A DNA stretch of 64,000 nucleotides from Caproicibacter sp047777415 (GCA_047777415.1 JBKEEO010000002.1:62001-126000); one strand, 5' to 3'. Shown: positions 51,139 to 60,167, counted from the stretch's first letter. The notes: generated by a model not told the origin, from the letters alone. Numbers and translations are program-made.

Positions 51139-52293
51139 TCACTTCGCTTCATCCGCATTGCCTATAAAGGCAAGAAGCCACACATCCAAGGCCTCACCAT
51201 TGCTGTCTAATGCTGTCTGTCCGGTTTTCTTAAACAGAAGCCGGTCGCAGCCATATTCATCCAGCATTTCCTGTGTAATCATTCCTTCACGGTTTCTGTC
51301 CTCTGCTGTGTTGTTGACTGGTTTTACAATTCCTGCGGCGGCCAAACGGCCTTTAAGCCAGCGCCCCATGATAAGCTCATCACCAACCGCACTGAATTGT
51401 TTATTGTTGTCACTTGTGGTGTGTGCTTTAAACCAATATCCATCATCGGTCACAACGAAAAAAGGTTTGTTCTTTTCAGGATAACCTTCCATGCGGTATA
51501 TTTCTGCTCCTACGGTCAGCTGTGTTTCATACCAATCCCGTGCTTTCCTCCTGCTACGAGGAGCGGCATAGCATACATTGATATTTGATTTAGTAAAGTG
51601 CTTGCCATCATCTAAGAAGCGTTCATCAGTTTTTGGAACCTTAAGCTGCAGGAAAAATGACACGGACGCTTCACACTGTTCATAGAACGCAACATTGGAC
51701 TGAGGAACAGATGTGACTAATTCAATTCCATTTAATGCTGTATTGGTTTCACGAATGAGAGGCATATCGTTTATGTCAGCAATATTTGCAGAGCAAAGTG
51801 GCTGTTTGAGTTTTTCAATATGTTCGGCAATATCTGAAACTTCAGTTATGTCAGTTGTAAGAGCCGATATTTCATACTGTCGGCGGTTGGCGGCCTCAAG
51901 TTTTATCGCTCCAAGGTTTGCTGAACCTATAATGGCAGAAAAAGGTTTTTCATGTTTATAAAAGCAGTAGAGTTTTCCGTGGTATTTAAATGGTTTTACA
52001 AGCCGAATTTCGCCAATTCCCATATCATGCCATTTCTTATTAATCTTCAATGCCGTATGATAGGATCCCTCAGGCATTCCCTCGATGTAATACATACCAA
52101 TTGTAAGGCATATGTTTTTTATTCCGTATTTTTCCACTATGTTCGCCAATTCATTTACAGAAGCGGTGGAAATATACCCCACTGCAATTTCAACACGGTC
52201 TGCCTGCGACATTTGTTCGGTAAAGCAGTCGATGATTGTCTGCTGGGTATCTTCAATTCCAAGTGGAAGGATGTTTGAATAAAGTAATTTCAT
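51139..52293 (-). CDS. NgoFVII-type restriction endonuclease (PLD superfamily)
   Basis: A 384-residue protein. The N-terminal PLD-like domain keeps the catalytic pattern: FKYHGKLYCF (HxK) and FSAIIGSANLG (GSAN) around residues 103-130. The C-terminal half (FFVVTDDGYWFKAHTTSDN, LIMGRWLKGRLAAAGIV, LDEYGCDRLLFKKTG) is the likely DNA-recognition domain. PLD-type restriction enzymes such as NgoFVII and BfiI act without divalent metal, using one active site per dimer. It lies 12 bp after the small XRE gene and ahead of the Z1 gene. Confidence 0.83.
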   Translation of the reverse strand: MKLLYSNILPLGIEDTQQTIIDCFTEQMSQADRVEIAVGYISTASVNELANIVEKYGIKNICLTIGMYYIEGMPEGSYHTALKINKKWHDMGIGEIRLVKPFKYHGKLYCFYKHEKPFSAIIGSANLGAIKLEAANRRQYEISALTTDITEVSDIAEHIEKLKQPLCSANIADINDMPLIRETNTALNGIELVTSVPQSNVAFYEQCEASVSFFLQLKVPKTDERFLDDGKHFTKSNINVCYAAPRSRRKARDWYETQLTVGAEIYRMEGYPEKNKPFFVVTDDGYWFKAHTTSDNNKQFSAVGDELIMGRWLKGRLAAAGIVKPVNNTAEDRNREGMITQEMLDEYGCDRLLFKKTGQTALDSNGEALDVWLLAFIGNADEAK

Positions 52294-52305
52294 TGCAGTC
52301 CTCCG

Positions 52306-52509
52306 TCAATCTTTTACAGTTTCCATAATATCTTCTAATGTGCAGTTCATTGCTTCACAAATCTTAAGAAGCACATCCGTGGTAATGTTTGCGCCCTTGC
52401 TTAGTTTGGCAATAGAGGCTGTACTTACGCCGCTTTTTTCTGCCAGGTCGCGTTTGTTCATATTTTGGTCAATCAGCATTTTCCATAATTTGTTATAGCT
52501 TATTCGCAT
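52306..52509 (-). CDS. small XRE-family regulator
   Basis: A 67-residue Cro-like helix-turn-helix protein (MNKRDLAEKSGVSTASIAKLSKG at about 17-39). The start at 52509 follows GGAGG; the longer upstream frame is not supported. It is placed inside the array, 44 bp after the ABC ATPase and 12 bp before the PLD nuclease, so it may time expression of the downstream restriction genes. Confidence 0.88.
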   Translation of the reverse strand: MRISYNKLWKMLIDQNMNKRDLAEKSGVSTASIAKLSKGANITTDVLLKICEAMNCTLEDIMETVKD

Positions 52510-52553
52510 TTTATATGCCTCCTGCTCTTTTATAAAAAGCAAATTATGTAGAA

Positions 52554-54395
52554 TTATTGATCTTCTGGGTTAAAAACATCATTCAAAAGACCATATCTAC
52601 CATCTTGCTTATTCCGGGTAAAGCGAATCACATGAACTCCTTTTTCTTCATCCTCAGAGGGAATAAAGGGCATACGCTTTGCCTGTTCGACAAGGATCAC
52701 CTGGCGTTCATGAGCATGATCAATGAGATATTCAATAAAATTCTGTTTAATGGTATCGTTCTGCTCTTTATGCTCCGCCTCAGATAACTGCGTCAAAGAC
52801 GAATCTACAGCATAAAAGCCAGGAGCCGGCCGCCCCAACTCTATGAGATAAGAACTCATCGCAAGGGTGGTAATCGTGTTCAATATGCCGCAGAAGCCGC
52901 CGCCCATTGAAACGGATTTCTTGAGCCCTCCAATCTCGATATCAAAGTTTTCCATGTTTAATCTGGCCGTTTCTGCACCGCCAACTTTAGATGCCTTTAA
53001 AATTTCCCGCAGTTTTTCCTCAAAGCCGTGAATAATGTCGTAGCCATAATCCTCAAAAATACTGTGCTTTTGAGGTGTCGATGTTTCTTCCGCTTCTTTG
53101 CTGAACAAATCACTTCTATACTGATTTTCGTCCTGTCGTATAATTTCTAATTCGCTTGATAGACGCATCAGCTTTAACTGCTTTTCGAGTTCTTCCTCAA
53201 ATGCGGATAGCCTTGGCTGCAGTTGTTCTGAAATCAAAGTATCGATAGCGCCCTTTCGTTCCTCTAATGCGCGGATATTTGCCATAATTTTTTCCTGTTG
53301 GCGTGCGACACTTTGCTGTGCATCGTTTAGTTCAGACAAATGCCGTTTAATCTTTTCAAGTTCAGCAGCAGAGGCATCGATAAAAGTCGTATCATAGGTT
53401 CGCTCAGTTTCTTCGCCGCAAACCGGGCACTTAACCTTTTTCCGAACTGGTGAAGTGCTTGAAGCACCTTCAACGATGAAGCCAATTCTCCTGATATCGG
53501 ATTGATATTGCCGCCGCAGGATAGCAAAATTATGCCCTACGGTTTGGGACTCGGAAAGTTTTCCGTTCCAGTCATATATTTGTGACATAATTTGCTGGCT
53601 CTCTTTCGAGGCGGCATCTAACTGCGCTTGCAGTTCAGAAATCTCTTTTTGTACCCGCTCAACGCTTGCGCGAGGACTCGTGATTTCTTCAGAAGAAAGT
53701 GTCTGCTCCAGTTTTTCGCGTCTGACAGACAGTTCATTCACTTTCGCTTGAATGTAGCCTATCAGGGCTTTTTTCTTTGCTGCACTGATCTTGGGGTCTT
53801 CCTCTGCCTCAAGATCATCTGCATCCTGGCCGGTCAATAAATAAAGTAAAACGGCAGCGGAAGCCGTGGGTCCAAGGCTGCCAGGGGCTAACAGTGAAGA
53901 GCCTTCTCTTGCCACGTCAGCTTGGCGGATAAAAAACAGGTGAAACATACTTCTCCATGTTAGTTCTTGGGTTTTCGAGCCTGTTTCTGCTGAACGCACA
54001 GAGTGCGGCTCATCAATGCCCAGCAAATGAAGATAAACGGCATTGATGTTCTTTTTCGCATTGTGGTTTACACTATAAGAACCGTGCTCAACGGTAGGAT
54101 CTGTACCATTGACACTGATTTTGGAATCACCGATCTTACGCTCCAAAACTACGGTTCCCCGATCAGTGGCCAAATGGAGGGCAATGCGGTCATATCCATA
54201 GCTGTTATCGACAATCTTGGAAGGGCGATTCTTTTTAGGTGTAAATCCGAACACATAATCCATGCAGTCCATCACGAGACTTTTTCCGGTGTTAGAAGGT
54301 CCTAAAACAAAGTTCAATCCTGGCCGGAAATCAATAACGGACGCTTTATGCCCTCCGCCAGACACGACGAGTTTTTCGATGTAGAATCTATTCAT
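52554..54395 (-). CDS. SMC-like ABC ATPase, ABC-3C type
   Basis: A 613-residue ATPase. Walker A GPSNTGKSLVMDC (about residue 34); a long coiled coil (about 215-450) with a central KVKCPVCGEETE, a CxxC similar to the Rad50 zinc hook; near the C terminus a signature-like SVSMGGGFCGIL, a Walker B region GFYAVDSSLTQL, and a switch RQVILVEQAKRMP. The layout fits the ATPase of ABC three-component (ABC-3C) conflict systems. The start overlaps the stop of the middle component (ATGA). Confidence 0.85.
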   Translation of the reverse strand: MNRFYIEKLVVSGGGHKASVIDFRPGLNFVLGPSNTGKSLVMDCMDYVFGFTPKKNRPSKIVDNSYGYDRIALHLATDRGTVVLERKIGDSKISVNGTDPTVEHGSYSVNHNAKKNINAVYLHLLGIDEPHSVRSAETGSKTQELTWRSMFHLFFIRQADVAREGSSLLAPGSLGPTASAAVLLYLLTGQDADDLEAEEDPKISAAKKKALIGYIQAKVNELSVRREKLEQTLSSEEITSPRASVERVQKEISELQAQLDAASKESQQIMSQIYDWNGKLSESQTVGHNFAILRRQYQSDIRRIGFIVEGASSTSPVRKKVKCPVCGEETERTYDTTFIDASAAELEKIKRHLSELNDAQQSVARQQEKIMANIRALEERKGAIDTLISEQLQPRLSAFEEELEKQLKLMRLSSELEIIRQDENQYRSDLFSKEAEETSTPQKHSIFEDYGYDIIHGFEEKLREILKASKVGGAETARLNMENFDIEIGGLKKSVSMGGGFCGILNTITTLAMSSYLIELGRPAPGFYAVDSSLTQLSEAEHKEQNDTIKQNFIEYLIDHAHERQVILVEQAKRMPFIPSEDEEKGVHVIRFTRNKQDGRYGLLNDVFNPEDQ

Positions 54396-54850
54396 GCCTG
54401 ACCTCCTTCTAATGATTGTATGGTAAGCCGACTAATTTCCTGGAGCATCAACTCGGTGTTTGCGTTATCAAAACTTTTTATCACAGTTTGAACCGCAATC
54501 CTATATTCATTGGCATAGTTGCTGGTCAACTTTTTACAGATGCTCTTTCCGTTATCTGTTATGAAATATTTGTATCCTGTTGGAACAGGCTGAAACCGAA
54601 TGTTCCCATCCAGTAAAAGCCCTTTTAGGGCAGAAGAAACGAGATGTTTCCTTGCAGGGTATTCGCTGAATCTGTAGTTGCTGTAGCCATGAAGGTTTTC
54701 GTCTAACAGTCCAAAATCAGCCGCATAGACAGAAATAAAATCAACTGCTCCGATCTGTTGCTCGTCCAAATCTGCCCCGTGTGCCTCGTTCAACAGCAAA
54801 AGAATACGGAGAGAAATTTCAAAGGTGGAGCCAAGCGCAAAAGTGTTCAT
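54392..54850 (-). CDS. ABC-3C middle component
   Basis: A 152-residue helical protein (start MNTFALGSTFEISLRILLLL, GAVDFISVYAADFGLL, LVSSALKGLLLDGNIRFQPV). In ABC-3C systems a small winged-helix-like middle component sits between ATPase and C-terminal component; position, size and 4-bp overlaps on both sides fit. GAGGAGG lies 7 bases before the ATG at 54850. The family assignment rests on gene context and pattern. Confidence 0.7.
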   Translation of the reverse strand: MNTFALGSTFEISLRILLLLNEAHGADLDEQQIGAVDFISVYAADFGLLDENLHGYSNYRFSEYPARKHLVSSALKGLLLDGNIRFQPVPTGYKYFITDNGKSICKKLTSNYANEYRIAVQTVIKSFDNANTELMLQEISRLTIQSLEGGQA

Positions 54851-55779
54851 TTCTTTTGCCTCCTCTTTACCCATACCAATTTGCCGTCATTTACGAGATG
54901 ATGGCATGCGCCTTTTTTAATTTTTCCGCTGATCCAGTATGGAGAAGAGCTGAGCAGATAGTTGTTTACCGGGGCATTGACAGCCTGTTCCATTACAGCA
55001 AGCATATGATCGAAGCCATTCTGATGAGTGCGTTTGGCAGTATCCTTCACTCCATCGAGTGTTTCGCCTTTTAACACATTAAACTGGTCGGACAATTTGC
55101 CACTTCCAAGTTCTAATACACCGCGCCGTATTGTTTCAGCGGCGTAGAAGTCAATACGGCGTTCATCCAAATCCTCTGCATAATCTGGGAAACAGGAAAG
55201 GTCATCCTCTGAGAAAGCGCTCAGACCTTCGGCATCGGCATATGCCAAATACAGTTCATTTATATATTTTTGTTCATCATCAGTCGCTGTTGCGGGAACC
55301 GGCACATTAGTCGGACGCGGCAGCGATTTTATTTTTTGTTCGATTTCATTAATCAGTTCTAAATCAATATCCGGTTTTGGAACGGTCTGAGATACAGAAG
55401 AAGCATTGATAATATCCAGAAAAATACGCTCCAATAAGCTGGCGCACGCGATTGCTGGATCGGCATCTGCAATTCCGCAATTGCTTAGCCAGTCTACCAC
55501 GCTGTCATAAGAGTCGGACTCGTCCATCCGCTCCCAAATCCATTTTGAGAACTTATCCGAATCCCGATGGGTGTAAAGATATTTTGCATCCCTTTGTGGT
55601 ATGGTACGGGTTCCTCTTATGTATCGATATTTTGTGTCATCTTTCCTTTTCAATATCTGGCAGGAGTCCATTGCGGCATCTTTTATGAAATTTCCGATAA
55701 GCTCTGTGAAATAGTCATGCTCAGATTTTCCATATGAAATAAATGGGGAAAGACCCAAAGCATACTCAGAAAATGTCAT
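54847..55779 (-). CDS. ABC-3C C-terminal component
   Basis: A 310-residue protein. The N-terminal half is mainly helical and charged (KSEHDYFTELIGNFIKDA). The C-terminal half has the pattern found in ABC-3C C-terminal domains: EQKYINELYLAYADAEGL, RRIDFYAAETIRRGVLE, LKGETLDGVKDT, and the ending KIKKGACHHLVNDGKLVWV. The target and mode of toxicity of these components are not established. It is the first gene of the eight-gene minus-strand array; AAGGAGGT precedes the ATG. Confidence 0.75.
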   Translation of the reverse strand: MTFSEYALGLSPFISYGKSEHDYFTELIGNFIKDAAMDSCQILKRKDDTKYRYIRGTRTIPQRDAKYLYTHRDSDKFSKWIWERMDESDSYDSVVDWLSNCGIADADPAIACASLLERIFLDIINASSVSQTVPKPDIDLELINEIEQKIKSLPRPTNVPVPATATDDEQKYINELYLAYADAEGLSAFSEDDLSCFPDYAEDLDERRIDFYAAETIRRGVLELGSGKLSDQFNVLKGETLDGVKDTAKRTHQNGFDHMLAVMEQAVNAPVNNYLLSSSPYWISGKIKKGACHHLVNDGKLVWVKRRQKK

Positions 55780-56226
55780 GCCTCATTTACCTCCTTGCTC
55801 TAAGATTTATCCTCTGTCCGAGAGCGTCCGTGGCTGTCCGTACAGTCCGATTTTCAAATAAGCCGTTTTGATAAACTGGAATCAGTAAACCGGACGGATA
55901 GAAATTTCCTGACGCGAGTGAAATACACATCTGTATTCTATCACACTTCCAATGAAATTTCTACACCTTCGCAAAATTTTGAGTTGCGAACGCATACGAG
56001 AATTTGCGAGTCTAAAAAATCGGTTTACTCTGCTGCAAAGTTCATCCGCCGATCACGGATGATTCCAGAGCAGAGCGGCAGACAACTGAACATAAAGCCA
56101 ACGACTGGAATAGTTGGCCAGCACTGAAATGAGGATTTCGTTTCGGTTGGTCAACTGTGCACATTTCCCCGGCAGCTCTTACGAGTCCTCATTTCGACCA
56201 GACAGGGTCGAAGGAGGGCCCGGAAA
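55780..56226. other. junction between defence island and prophage-type module
   Basis: A 447-bp stretch without a gene. It should hold the promoter of the minus-strand array, but no clear -35/-10 pair was seen. GAAATGAGGA (56126-56135) and TCCTCATTTC (56186-56195) form a perfect 10-bp inverted repeat before the sigma-like gene. GC content rises sharply from about 56.2 kb. Confidence 0.55.
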
Positions 56227-56832
56227 ATGGCAGAAAATCAGAGTAAAAAGCAGGACAAGCAGTATCAGATCCCAATGATGGTAACCGACGAGGTCATCCG
56301 CGATTTTGGCATTAAGCCGGAGGACGTCACCTGGCGCCGCATCGGCAACCGCAAATGCCGGGTGGTCCTGGTGGATGCTTCCGAAGAAGATTACAAAGCC
56401 TACATGGCGCCGATCTGGGCGGAAATCAAGCGGGAGGACAGGGACGGCCGCTGTATGGTCAAGGGAAAGAACGGCCGGCTCATCCGTTGCCCGGAGGGCA
56501 ACCGCTGTGAGAAGTGCAAGTATTTCTCGGAGGCCAGCCGCGAGCGGAATAAGCCAGCCTCCCTCTCCGTTCTTATGGATGAGGGCGCGGAGCCGATTGC
56601 CGAAGGGGCATTTGAGGATGATGTGATTTATGAGACCATCCTGGAAGACCTCATCTCCATGCTGACAGAAATCAAGCCGAAGTACGGCAGGATCTTCCGC
56701 TTGCTCTACGATGGGGCCACCCAGCAGGAAATGGCGGACGAGCTTGGTATCAAGCAGCGGACAGTGTCGGACGACATTAAGAAAATCCGCAGCTTGTTGC
56801 AGCCGCTGGCAAAAGACATTTTCAACCGTTAA
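56227..56832 (+). CDS. phage-type sigma-70-like regulator
   Basis: A 201-residue protein. Residues about 150-190 form a region-4-like helix-turn-helix (FRLLYDGATQQEMADELGIKQRTVSDDIKKI). The middle part has a small Cys cluster (RCPEGNRCEKCKYF). Similar proteins are common next to replication and packaging genes of Firmicutes phages and integrative elements. GGAGGGCCC precedes the ATG. It converges on the polymerase remnant. Confidence 0.8.
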   Translation: MAENQSKKQDKQYQIPMMVTDEVIRDFGIKPEDVTWRRIGNRKCRVVLVDASEEDYKAYMAPIWAEIKREDRDGRCMVKGKNGRLIRCPEGNRCEKCKYFSEASRERNKPASLSVLMDEGAEPIAEGAFEDDVIYETILEDLISMLTEIKPKYGRIFRLLYDGATQQEMADELGIKQRTVSDDIKKIRSLLQPLAKDIFNR

Positions 56833-56873
56833 AAAGTGGGCGGTGCTTATCATCACGATAGGCACCGCCTTTT

Positions 56874-57819
56874 TCAGTCTTTCTTGTAAAACGTGGTTTC
56901 ATAGCCGTCCGCCCGGAGTTTCAGCCCCTTGATCCACGGCGGCGTCCTTCCCATCTGCTCACAGACGGCGTCCAAAGAGACGCCCATACTGCACTCGATG
57001 ATCAGTTCATCGTGGACATGGCCGACAATAAAACAGTGGGACAGCGTCCGTATGGCGTACATGAGGATATCCCTGGAAATCGCCTGGACGATGTTCTCCA
57101 CAAATTTCGGGCCGTAAGATTCGATGCGCTCCCACTTCTTTGTGCTGCCGACTCCCTCATAGGTGACGGAGTCTCCGCCGAATTTGTTTGTCCCCATCTT
57201 CGGCTTCACATAGCAGAGCTGCCGGCCAGATGGCAGGACGATGAACAGCATCCCGCTTGTTATACGCGATGAAGGTTGACCACTTCACCGGGTCATGCTC
57301 CGGGAGGTTGCGCGTCCTGCCGGCATTGGCCTTGGTAGGCTTGCAGGGGACGCAGAAATAACGGATGAGCGCCTTGCCCTCGGACATCTTCTGATTTTCC
57401 AGCTTGAGGACTTTGCCAATCCCCTCCAAAGAGAGGGGCAGCCCCATGTACGCGCCCCATACCAGGGAGCAGCGCCAGGAGGACGGGTCAAGGTAATTTC
57501 GGACGGTGTCCTCCTCTATGCTGTAGGAGGAAAAATACTGCGGATAGTTCCGGCGCAGCCAGACGGAAAGGCAGACCCGCTCGAAGGACGCATTGTACGC
57601 CCATTTGATTACGGAATCGTCCGAGAAGGCTTTGATAATCTCCTCCGGCACGGTGTCGCCGGAGGCCAGGTCATATACGGTGACCTCGCCGCTGTCCACG
57701 GACACACCGAAAAGCAGGATTTCAAAGTTAGGGGACTCGGCGTATTTATACACGCCGCATTTTTTTAGATCGACATCGGAAAAGGTCTCCACGTCGATGG
57801 ATAGGGTGTGGATTGCCAT
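56874..57819 (-). pseudogene. phage family-A DNA polymerase, internal deletion
   Basis: The N-terminal exonuclease part (MAIHTLSIDVETFSDVDLKK, FNASFE-like YNASFERVCL) is read from 57819 to about 57255. It breaks at AYNKRDA; the reading then continues in another frame with the polymerase end (LPSGRQLCYVKPKMG, IVGHVHDELIIE with motif C, LRADGYETTFYKKD). Intact homologues are about 640 residues, so roughly 330 residues including the polymerase A and B motifs are missing. GGAGG precedes the ATG. It cannot act as a polymerase. Confidence 0.85.
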
Positions 57820-57884
57820 AGTGTAGTTACCTCCATAAGAAACAGGCGGCAGGAGTGCTGTTCCCGCCGCCCGGTGCGCATTGC

Positions 57885-58070
57885 TTATTCCTCCGGCTGC
57901 TTTGCCGCCTGGCGCTTCTTCTCCCTGTGCTTTTTAAACTTTGTCCAGCACCAATGCAGGAAGTCGGTGATCCAGTACACGATGCCGCCGATGGCAAAAC
58001 CGTACAGGAGAATGAAAATCACGATCACATCAAACTGTTTTGCAAACTCATAAAACTCTGTCATATCCAT
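57885..58070 (-). CDS. small single-span membrane protein
   Basis: A 61-residue protein with one span (about 14-36, VIVIFILLYGFAIGGIVYWITDF) and a basic C terminus (KKHREKKRQAAK). GAGGT lies before the ATG. Function unknown; it lies between the DUF2815 and polymerase genes of the same strand. Confidence 0.55.
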   Translation of the reverse strand: MDMTEFYEFAKQFDVIVIFILLYGFAIGGIVYWITDFLHWCWTKFKKHREKKRQAAKQPEE

Positions 58071-58130
58071 TTACCTCGCATTTTCTTTGAATGGGCGGGC
58101 GGCAAAGGTGACTGCCGCCCCTGTGTTGTC

Positions 58131-58694
58131 TCAGGAAAGATAATCATCGTCATCCTCGGTGGCGAAATCGTCTTCGGCACGGCTCTTGCCGCCCAGCGGC
58201 TCCCCATCGGAGATTTTCTGCAGGTTGTTCAGCCCGCAGGCGATGCCCCGGTTGCCGTTGGAGTTAAAGGCATACAGGTTAATGCTGGCCCTGCCATATA
58301 CGCCGGAGTACACCTCGGAACGCTCCAGGATGGGGTTCAGATCCGCATCCACAATGCCGGGAGCGGTGGCGGAGTTGGCGTTGATGAAGTACGCATCCGC
58401 ATAGACCGGATCATCGGGGCGTTCCGCATCGCCGTCACGCAGCGGGGTCTTGATGACCGAGAGGGCGGGGACGGTCTTGCCGTTGCCCTTCAGCTTGGAC
58501 TCGCCCTCCTCGTAGGCCGCCTGGATCGCCGCCTTAATGGCTTCCACGGTCTTCTTGTCGGACTTCGGGATGATCAGGCTGACGCTGTACTTGGGCGTGC
58601 CGCCGTTGATGCTCTTGGGGTCCCAGACATTCGCATAGCTCCAGCGGGTTCTGGGGCCGGTGATAACCTTCGTCTTATTCACGATCTTTGCCAT
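58131..58694 (-). CDS. DUF2815 phage protein (single-strand DNA-binding-like)
   Basis: A 187-residue member of DUF2815, found between DUF2800 and polymerase genes in many phages. Landmarks: TGPRTRWSYANVWDPKSINGG, YSVSLIIPKSD, GVYGRASINLYAFNSNGNRGIACGLNNLQ, and an acidic tail (EDDFATEDDDDYLS) like those of single-strand DNA-binding proteins. GAGGAGG precedes the ATG. Overlaps the end of the DUF2800 gene by 20 bp. Confidence 0.88.
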   Translation of the reverse strand: MAKIVNKTKVITGPRTRWSYANVWDPKSINGGTPKYSVSLIIPKSDKKTVEAIKAAIQAAYEEGESKLKGNGKTVPALSVIKTPLRDGDAERPDDPVYADAYFINANSATAPGIVDADLNPILERSEVYSGVYGRASINLYAFNSNGNRGIACGLNNLQKISDGEPLGGKSRAEDDFATEDDDDYLS

Positions 58695-59836
58695 AGTAGT
58701 TGTCCTCCTCGTTTTCTTTGAAATCGTTGATGGCTGTGTTCATGGCCGGACGCTTGTCGCTCTCCGGCACAAGTACGGGTTTGCCGGGCGGCTTATAGAC
58801 AAGACCGCCGAGCAGTTCTTCAAACTTTTTCCGGCCAAGGGCCTGGCTCATGGCCGTGATGCCCAGCAGCCGCTTCTCATAGGGTTCATAGCCGGCATCT
58901 TCGACCACCCTGGCGACCGCACCCTCATCGGTGTACTTCCGGTTGGAGCGGCCCTCGACCAACTTGAATCCTGCAAACTTCGTCCCGGACAGGGCTTTCT
59001 GCAGGGCGTAGTCCTTGACATCCCCAGCCCAGGAGACCAGCTCGTCCGCTTTGGAAAGGATCGCCGCGATCTCCTCATCTTCCAGGAGCGCGGGCATTTC
59101 AAAATCATACCGGGCCAGTTCCAGGTTGTACTCCGCCCGCTTGCGGCAGCTGGCCTTTGCCTTGCAGAACTGGCAATGATCCCCGGCTTTGAACTCGCCC
59201 TTGCCCTCATATGCCAGCTTGGCGGCGGGGGCAAGCACGGTCTCGGCCCAGTCCAGAAGTTCCTTCCCGGCTCATGGTGTATGTGCTGATATTCTCCCGG
59301 CGTGGCTGGTAGATGGTAAGGCTGACCTGTTCAATATCGTAAATGCCATCGAACAGGTCGAGGGCGCCCAGCGCGTAACAGGAAAGCTGGCTGTTCTTCT
59401 CCGCAGACACCAGGACGCAAAGCCCGTGCTTATAGTCGATGATGTGGAGAAGCCCGTCCGCAACGATGACGCAGTCCCCGGTGCCGAAGCTGCCCTCGAT
59501 CCCCACATAGCGGGAATAGTCGAGCTGCTGCTCGACAAGCACCAGCGGGTCGGCGCAGCGTTCTCTGGCCTTTGCCACTTCCTCCATGACAAAGGCGCAG
59601 TACCCTTCGGCGCATTCCTCCATCTCCTGGGAGTAGTAGGTCAGGTTCTCCGTAGGGTCTTTCACCCTGCGGCCGAGGGCTTTTTCCACCTTATAGGCGC
59701 ACAGCTCATGGCAGTCGGTTCCCTCCTGGGCGTATTCGCTGGGCCTGTCCGCATACTCCTCGCAGAGCCGCGCCGACGGCGGGCAGTTGATCCACCTGTG
59801 GCTTGCGGAAGCGGAAAGGAAAGAATGCTTACCCAT
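58675..59836 (-). pseudogene. DUF2800 phage nuclease-like gene with frameshift
   Basis: The N-terminal frame (MGKHSFLSASASHRWINCPPSARL..., HIIDYKHGLCVLVSAEKN, QVSLTIYQPR) resembles Cas4-like PD-(D/E)XK nucleases. It runs off at about 59262, where the expected EELLDWAETVLAPAAK is reached only in the next frame; one extra A in GAAGGAAC explains it. The second frame then carries the Cys-rich CQFCKAKASCRKRAEY and the end. A sequencing error cannot be excluded. Confidence 0.82.
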
Positions 59837-60167
59837 CGGTCCCCGCCTCCGGCTTTCCGAGCGCGTCCGCTTCCTTCAGAAGATCTTCGTACCTGGAAGG
59901 GTCGATGTCCGACAGCTTCCGCGCTCCGTACTTTGTGATGAGGGCCTTTACCTCTGCCGAGTACCCAGCCTGGGCGATCACCGTCATGCGGTGGCGCACT
60001 TCTTCAAAGGCCGGCGTTTTCGGCTTTTCTTTGGGAGCCGCCTTTGGCGGCGTATCCTCCGCCTGGGAAGAAAACATCCCCGCCAGCGTGTTGGCGATTT
60101 CCAGGATGGTTTCCCCGCAGGAGCGCAGCTCCTTAATCTGCATCTCCAGTTCGCTCACTTTCCCCAT
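59829..60167 (-). CDS. phage small coiled-coil protein
   Basis: A 112-residue protein. N-terminal coiled coil (KVSELEMQIKELRSCGETI), a Pro/Lys linker, then a helical domain (RMTVIAQAGYSAEVKALITKYGARKLSDI). Such proteins sit before DUF2800 in phage replication modules, sometimes with a misleading rRNA biogenesis label. It overlaps its neighbours by 8 and 35 bp. Confidence 0.7.
   Translation of the reverse strand: MGKVSELEMQIKELRSCGETILEIANTLAGMFSSQAEDTPPKAAPKEKPKTPAFEEVRHRMTVIAQAGYSAEVKALITKYGARKLSDIDPSRYEDLLKEADALGKPEAGTDG

Noticed and set aside
57855..58721. 288-codon plus-strand ORF
   Set aside because: Antisense to DUF2815 and its neighbours, which have family matches and ribosome sites.
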